Shown: positions 60,369 to 64,000 of the stretch, in pieces
Layout of the letters: each line of letters opens with the position of its first letter
How positions within the stretch are numbered: position 1 is the first letter of the stretch
NCBI RefSeq assembly: GCF_022701255.1
Contig: NZ_CP031705.1
Location: 5,084,001-5,148,000, forward strand
Reading direction: 5' to 3'
DNA from: Microcoleus vaginatus HSN003
Lineage (GTDB): Bacteria > Cyanobacteriota > Cyanobacteriia > Cyanobacteriales > Microcoleaceae
DNA: 64,000 bases
The notes under the pieces: model-generated
Database searches by the model: none
The model's input: the letters and a program-made list of their open reading frames with translations, nothing else
What the model was told of the DNA's origin: nothing
Translations under genes and position numbers: made by a program

Positions 60369-61514
60369 TTAATTCTTAATCTTTAATTCTCCCACAGGTG
60401 CGGTGGTAGAAACCATCGCTGCCATTAATTGTTGGGGAACAACTTTAAAAGGCAGTCGGTGGATGTCGGAATTGGGATTGCAGGCGATATCGGCGGCGCG
60501 CTGCAATTCTGTGATGGTAATGTCTCCGAGTCCGAGGTTGTCTAAAGTTTGAGGCAATCCAATCTCGCTGTAGAATTTTAGCAGTTGCTGTCTGGCGCTA
60601 GCGGCGAGTTGATTGTTTTGCAGCATTTCTTCTAGTCGCAGTTGTACTAAAATGCCGTAGGCAACTTTTTCGCCGTGCAATGTGCCGTGACTTGCTAATA
60701 GATGAGTTAGGCCGTTGTGGACGGCGTGGGCGGCGACGGTGCGACATTGGGCGCCGCCAATTCCGCCGATTACTCCTGCTAGCAATACGGCTGCATCTGT
60801 GACTTCTTGCCAGGTTTCGCTACCGGGTTCTTTGAGGGCGGTGGCTGATTTTTGGAATAATATATCGCGCAGTATTCTAGCTTGTTGAACGGCGGAAATG
60901 ATCAGGGTTTGTTCGGAGTGTCCGCTGCTGACTGATGCTTCGTACCATTTGGCGATCGCATCTCCAATTCCTGCTACTAATGTCCGCTGTGGTGCGGTTT
61001 GAATTAAGCCGTAGTCGAGTATTAATAAGTCGGGACATCTGGCTAATGTGACATCGTATTGGAATGCACCTTGTTCTGAATAAATGTTAGAAAGGGCTGT
61101 CCAAGCGGCACAGGTGGCGGCTGATGTGGGTATGGTGACGATCGGGATTTTGCACTGATGGGCGAGGAGTTTGGCTGCGTCTAAGGCTTTGCCGCCGCCG
61201 ACACCGATGATGAAATCGGCTTGATGGGTTTGGGCTGCTGCGCGGAGGGTTTCGAGGCTGGTTTCGCTGCAATCCTTGCCGTATGCTGTTTCGGCGGATT
61301 TTAACTGCTGCTGTTCGAGGATTGGTTGCAGGTAGGGTTGGGCGGCGGCGAGGGAGTTACTGCCGCCGACGATTAGCGGCCGCTTTCCGAAACGGGCGAT
61401 CGCATCTCCGGCTTGTGCGATGGCCGATAGACCTCGCAATACACAGGCGGGAGCAATTGTCAACGAATAAATTGCAGTTGGGGTGGCGGTTTTAGTGCTT
61501 TGGGTTTGAGTCAT
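60369..61514 (-). CDS. Iron-containing alcohol dehydrogenase family, glycerol-dehydrogenase-like
   Basis: 381 residues. Nucleotide-binding FGKRPLIVGGSNSLAA and IIGVGGGKALDAAKLLAHQC precede PIVTIPTSAATCAAWTALS. Metal-binding positions are suggested by GIGDAIAKWYEA (Asp) and AAHAVHNGLTHLLASHGTLH with GEKVAYG (His residues). This is the GldA-like branch of Fe/Zn-ADHs, which oxidise polyols or reduce ketones with NAD(H). Exact substrate unknown. It stands 100 bases from the aminotransferase on the same strand, and a repeat sits between them. Confidence 0.88.
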   Translation of the reverse strand: MTQTQSTKTATPTAIYSLTIAPACVLRGLSAIAQAGDAIARFGKRPLIVGGSNSLAAAQPYLQPILEQQQLKSAETAYGKDCSETSLETLRAAAQTHQADFIIGVGGGKALDAAKLLAHQCKIPIVTIPTSAATCAAWTALSNIYSEQGAFQYDVTLARCPDLLILDYGLIQTAPQRTLVAGIGDAIAKWYEASVSSGHSEQTLIISAVQQARILRDILFQKSATALKEPGSETWQEVTDAAVLLAGVIGGIGGAQCRTVAAHAVHNGLTHLLASHGTLHGEKVAYGILVQLRLEEMLQNNQLAASARQQLLKFYSEIGLPQTLDNLGLGDITITELQRAADIACNPNSDIHRLPFKVVPQQLMAAMVSTTAPVGELKIKN

Positions 61515-61683
61515 CGAACCACTGGATAAGTGACGAGAAGGTTGACGCTTTGCAGGATTGCTGGATTTTCTAGGATAACTCTAATCTATGCGAAATGGTA
61601 AGTTTTATAAACTTTTTATTAAGTATTGTTGGGCTGTTGGGGGATGGGAGGGCCCAGTTGAGCGGCGGGCGATCGAACTATCA

Positions 61684-62013
61684 TTAGAATTGAGGCTTAA
61701 CGTACAAATCCCAGACTCGTTTCACTTCTGCTACATCCGGTTGAGAAAATTGCCCGATTTTCGCTAGCAACAAAGACTTTTCCAAACAATCTAATCTAGA
61801 CAAACGCACTGTTGAAGCAACGCGCAAACCGCTGACAGACCAATCATTAAGAAATACATCAGTTTGGCTGCGGGGTTTTGCAGAGGTGACGACTGCTGCT
61901 ACCACATCCTCGCCATCCAACCACAGTAAAAGTATGGGGCGTTTTTTAGAGCCTGCGCCGCTTGTAAAGGGAATATTTGCTACCCAAAAATCACCAGGCT
62001 CAATAGTCGTCAT
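61684..62013 (-). CDS. MazF/PemK-like toxin
   Basis: 109 residues. The MazF/PemK fold: PGDFWVANIPFTSGAGSKKR with PILLLWL, then AVVTSAKPRSQTD, LRVASTVRLSRLDCLEKSLL and KIGQFSQPDVAEVKRVW. Homologues are sequence-specific mRNA endoribonucleases. The usual first-strand G-x-[IV]-x-x-x-x-x-x.P appears modified, so activity should not be assumed. Its ATG overlaps the antitoxin gene by 14 bases, a classic toxin-antitoxin layout. Confidence 0.82.
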   Translation of the reverse strand: MTTIEPGDFWVANIPFTSGAGSKKRPILLLWLDGEDVVAAVVTSAKPRSQTDVFLNDWSVSGLRVASTVRLSRLDCLEKSLLLAKIGQFSQPDVAEVKRVWDLYVKPQF

Positions 62014-62407
62014 AAAGTCCTTCGTCTTCGGGTGCGTAACCTTTCAAAAAAGCGTCGTGGCTGCGAGTAGTAGCTGGGTCAATTAAATACTCCTCGCCAT
62101 CGAGTACCGAAAACTCGCTTAATTCAGGATATGTCAAAAAATCTTCGGCTGTAGCAGGTATAAATGCTGCTAGTATTTTATGGCGTTCTGCTATTGGCAG
62201 GGTAGCAATTTCTCTAAGTGATAGCTTGAGAGTAGGTTCGGTTATTGACGAACTGTTAGACTCACAACTTTCGCTGGATAACTGCTGTTTCTGTTCCGCT
62301 TTTTGCACGAGGAATTGTGCAAAGTCGAGCAATTCTTGTTGTTTCTCCCTTGGCAACTGTCGCAGATTATCTAACACTGCTTGCTCAAAATTAATTGTTT
62401 CTGACAT
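62000..62407 (-). CDS. Antitoxin partner of the MazF/PemK-like toxin
   Basis: 135 residues. The start NFEQAVLDNLRQLPREKQQE with LLDFAQFLVQKAEQK is the DUF2281-like helix used by cyanobacterial antitoxins. The middle (LSLREIATLPIAERHKILAA) and the acidic tail (EGLYDDY) would bind the toxin. It lies upstream of, and overlaps by 14 bases, the toxin gene, so translation is coupled. The AT-rich gap to the WD40 gene (62408-62519) probably holds its promoter. Confidence 0.75.
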   Translation of the reverse strand: MSETINFEQAVLDNLRQLPREKQQELLDFAQFLVQKAEQKQQLSSESCESNSSSITEPTLKLSLREIATLPIAERHKILAAFIPATAEDFLTYPELSEFSVLDGEEYLIDPATTRSHDAFLKGYAPEDEGLYDDY

Positions 62408-62519
62408 TTGAATTACCTTTCTTAAGTGTTTATCGGTTGATTTCTCACGCAGTCAAGTTTTGTAGGGCCATACTTGCAAATAGCACAGAGCATAATTTTC
62501 ATCTTTCCCTGTTAGTAGT

Positions 62520-63917
62520 TCACTCATCACGCCGCCAAATTTTGATAGTCCCATCACAACTGCCACTAACTAGAGTGTTTCCATCTGGGTTAAAGGTGAC
62601 AGAAATAACCCAGTGCCCATGTCGAGCAAGAGTACAAATTTCCTGTCCAATTTTCAGATTCCACAATTTGATAGTATTATCCATGCTGCCACTTGCAATA
62701 GTTTCTCCATCCGGGCTAAAAGCCACAGAATTAATACACTTTGAATGACCAGGAAAAGTAAAAGTTTCCCGTCCAGTTTTCAGATTCCACAGTTTGAGTT
62801 TTCCGTCATCACTGCCACTCACAATGGTTTCTCCATTCGGGCTGAAAGCAACAGAAGTAATGCAATCTGAATGCCCTGTGAGAGTGCAAAGTTCCCGTCC
62901 ATTTTTTATGTTCCACAGTTTGATATCCTCATCACTACCACTCGCAATAATTTCTCCATCCGGGCTGAAAGCCACAGAGTTGACACCCTTTGAATGCCCA
63001 TTAAAAGTAAGAATTTTCCGTCCAGTTTCCAGATTCCACAGTTTAATTTTTTCATCGTCACTGCCACTTGCAATAGTTTCTCGATCCGGGCTGAAAGCCA
63101 CAGAGCTTACACCCTTTAAATGTCCATTAAAAGTAAGAATTTCCCGTCCAGTTTTCACATCCCACAGTTTAATTCTTTCATCATCACTGCCACTTGCCAT
63201 AGTTTCTCCATTCGGGCTAAAAACAACAGAAATAACGCTGTCTGAATGCCCAGTAAAAGTAAGAATTTCCCATCCCTTTTGCAGATTCCATAGTTTGACT
63301 TTTCGGTCATAACTGCCACTCGCAATAGTTTCTCCATCCGGGCTGATGGCAACAGAAGTAACGCAAGCTGAATGTCCCTTGAGAGTGCGTACACATCTCC
63401 ATTTCTGCTCTTTAATCCTGAATACCTTTGCTGCTTCTGCTTCAGCCAATTTTTTCAACTCTTGTTCATACACTTCTCGCTGCCTCAATCCTTCTAAAGC
63501 TTGTAGTTCAGCATCAGCTAGCTTTTTTAACTCCTCTTCATACACTTCTCGCTGTCGCCTATGAATATCCTGAAGAATATCAAAATAAGGTTTCACCCAC
63601 TCTTCTGCTAATCCATATTCAGCCAATTCATCCTTTAAATTAAATAACAAAGGTTCATAGCTAGGGTCAATATTGATATAATACAAATCTGCTAAAAATC
63701 CCGCCAGTAACTTGTGAATCGCTACAATCAACTGCCGAATGATGCGGAGGGCTTTTTTCTCACTTACTCCCGATGCTAAAAGTGCATCTTTCGCCTCTTC
63801 CCAGTCAAAAACTTTGGTAGAAAACAGGGAGACTTCCTGATTATTCAGGAATCCCCAAAACCCGACGCGGAAAGTTACCGCATAGTCGCTGATATCGCTA
63901 TATAAAATTGTAGTATA
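62520..63917 (-). pseudogene. WD40-repeat protein with 5' end replaced by an IS630 element
   Basis: The frame reads into the insertion sequence without any internal Met, so the native start is lost. About 465 codons remain: an N-terminal helical part (VFDWEEAKDALLASGVSEKK), a coiled-coil with two RQREVYEEELKKLADAELQ-like repeats, then seven WD40 repeats forming a complete propeller (for example GHSDSVISVVFSPNGETMAS and SGSDDGKLKLWNLKTG). Such proteins are binding platforms. A chimeric start in the IS (MKLHQQIFG, 63992) could still give expression. Downstream of it, after 112 bases, is the toxin-antitoxin pair. Confidence 0.8.
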
Positions 63918-64000
63918 GCATTTCTTACAAAGGTGAGGTACAATAACAGCAGTGAGTAAACCAATTCCAAATATTTGCTGATGTAACTTCACTAAATGCA
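63916..64000 (-). mobile_element. IS630-family element (copy B), left end only
   Basis: The end TATAGCATTTCTTACAAAGGTGAGGTA matches copy A's TATAGCCTTTCTCAAAAAG end at most positions, and the next 40 bases (ACAATAACAGCAGTG...) are almost the same. The insertion falls within the 5' part of the WD40 gene. Copies A and B are siblings but not identical. Confidence 0.85.
63925..64000 (-). CDS. IS630-family transposase C-terminus, cut by the window edge
   Basis: The minus strand reads AFSEVTSANIWNWFTHCCYC TSPL then TAA (63925-63927). It equals the C-terminus of the copy A transposase (AFGQVTSSNIFNWFTHCCYC TSSF). The terminal repeat TATAGCATTTCTTACAAAGG begins at about 63914, related to copy A's. 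The rest of the element lies outside the window. Confidence 0.85.
   Translation of the reverse strand, partial: AFSEVTSANIWNWFTHCCYCTSPL

Overview
The window reads as chromosome of a filamentous, probably non-heterocystous cyanobacterium of the Microcoleus/Oscillatoria/Phormidium kind. The HIP1 octamer GCGATCGC is frequent, and several genes are cyanobacterial or plastid-lineage specific: ndhS, thf1/psb29, a CpcT/CpeT lyase, ictB, a folate-biopterin transporter, an apocarotenoid oxygenase and exosortase O. Intergenic spaces are full of cyanobacterial-type heptamer runs, palindromic repeats and MITE-like units. I saw no rRNA, tRNA or CRISPR array. The genus is inference; no marker gene is present.

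1-9.4 kb: a truncated AraC regulator, a methyltransferase-cupin operon, a HEPN/partner pair resembling a toxin-antitoxin cassette, a secreted SH3-like protein, a folate/biopterin-type transporter, a carotenoid cleavage oxygenase, a DUF4436-like membrane protein and an SGNH hydrolase. 9.4-17.6 kb: RDD protein, rpmG, rpsR, an RNase II/R exonuclease, a PlsC-like acyltransferase, a histidine kinase-like protein that lacks its phospho-acceptor histidine, and ictB.

17.4-26.3 kb is an apparent insertion. The last 203 bp of ictB plus its terminator-like hairpin are repeated 8.7 kb downstream, and the copies bracket an IS200/IS605 remnant sitting in a pseudogene, a 1889-residue Ser/Thr kinase-ATPase-GAF-histidine kinase, a heme-oxygenase-fold-like protein and an orphan antitoxin-like gene. 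A decayed IS630 element follows. 27.7-29.8 kb: a TPR protein with a small secreted partner, a structured RNA candidate (possibly HEARO/OMEGA-like) and smpB.

30-35.4 kb: exosortase O and its presumed dedicated PEP-CTERM membrane target, followed directly by an ISY100-like IS630 element. 35.6-46.8 kb: housekeeping and photosynthesis genes (Rieske ferredoxin, HAS-barrel protein, ndhS, mrp, hemF, STAS protein, CpcT-like lyase, thf1, ComFB-like, M23 peptidase, phosphohexomutase) with a 29-bp tandem array of 13 units at 37.1-37.5 kb. 47-51 kb: a hexose-6-phosphate mutarotase and a small redox/detoxification cluster (SDR and Old Yellow Enzyme) flanked by broken hydrolase and glutathione S-transferase genes.

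51-64 kb: acyltransferase, CPA2 antiporter, hfq, a TnpB fragment, dapF, a nuclease-like protein with an altered ExK-type motif, an IS4 element nested inside a MITE-like repeat, a class I/II aminotransferase, a glycerol-dehydrogenase-like enzyme, a MazF/PemK toxin with antitoxin, and a WD40 protein whose 5' end has been replaced by a second IS630-family element at the window edge.
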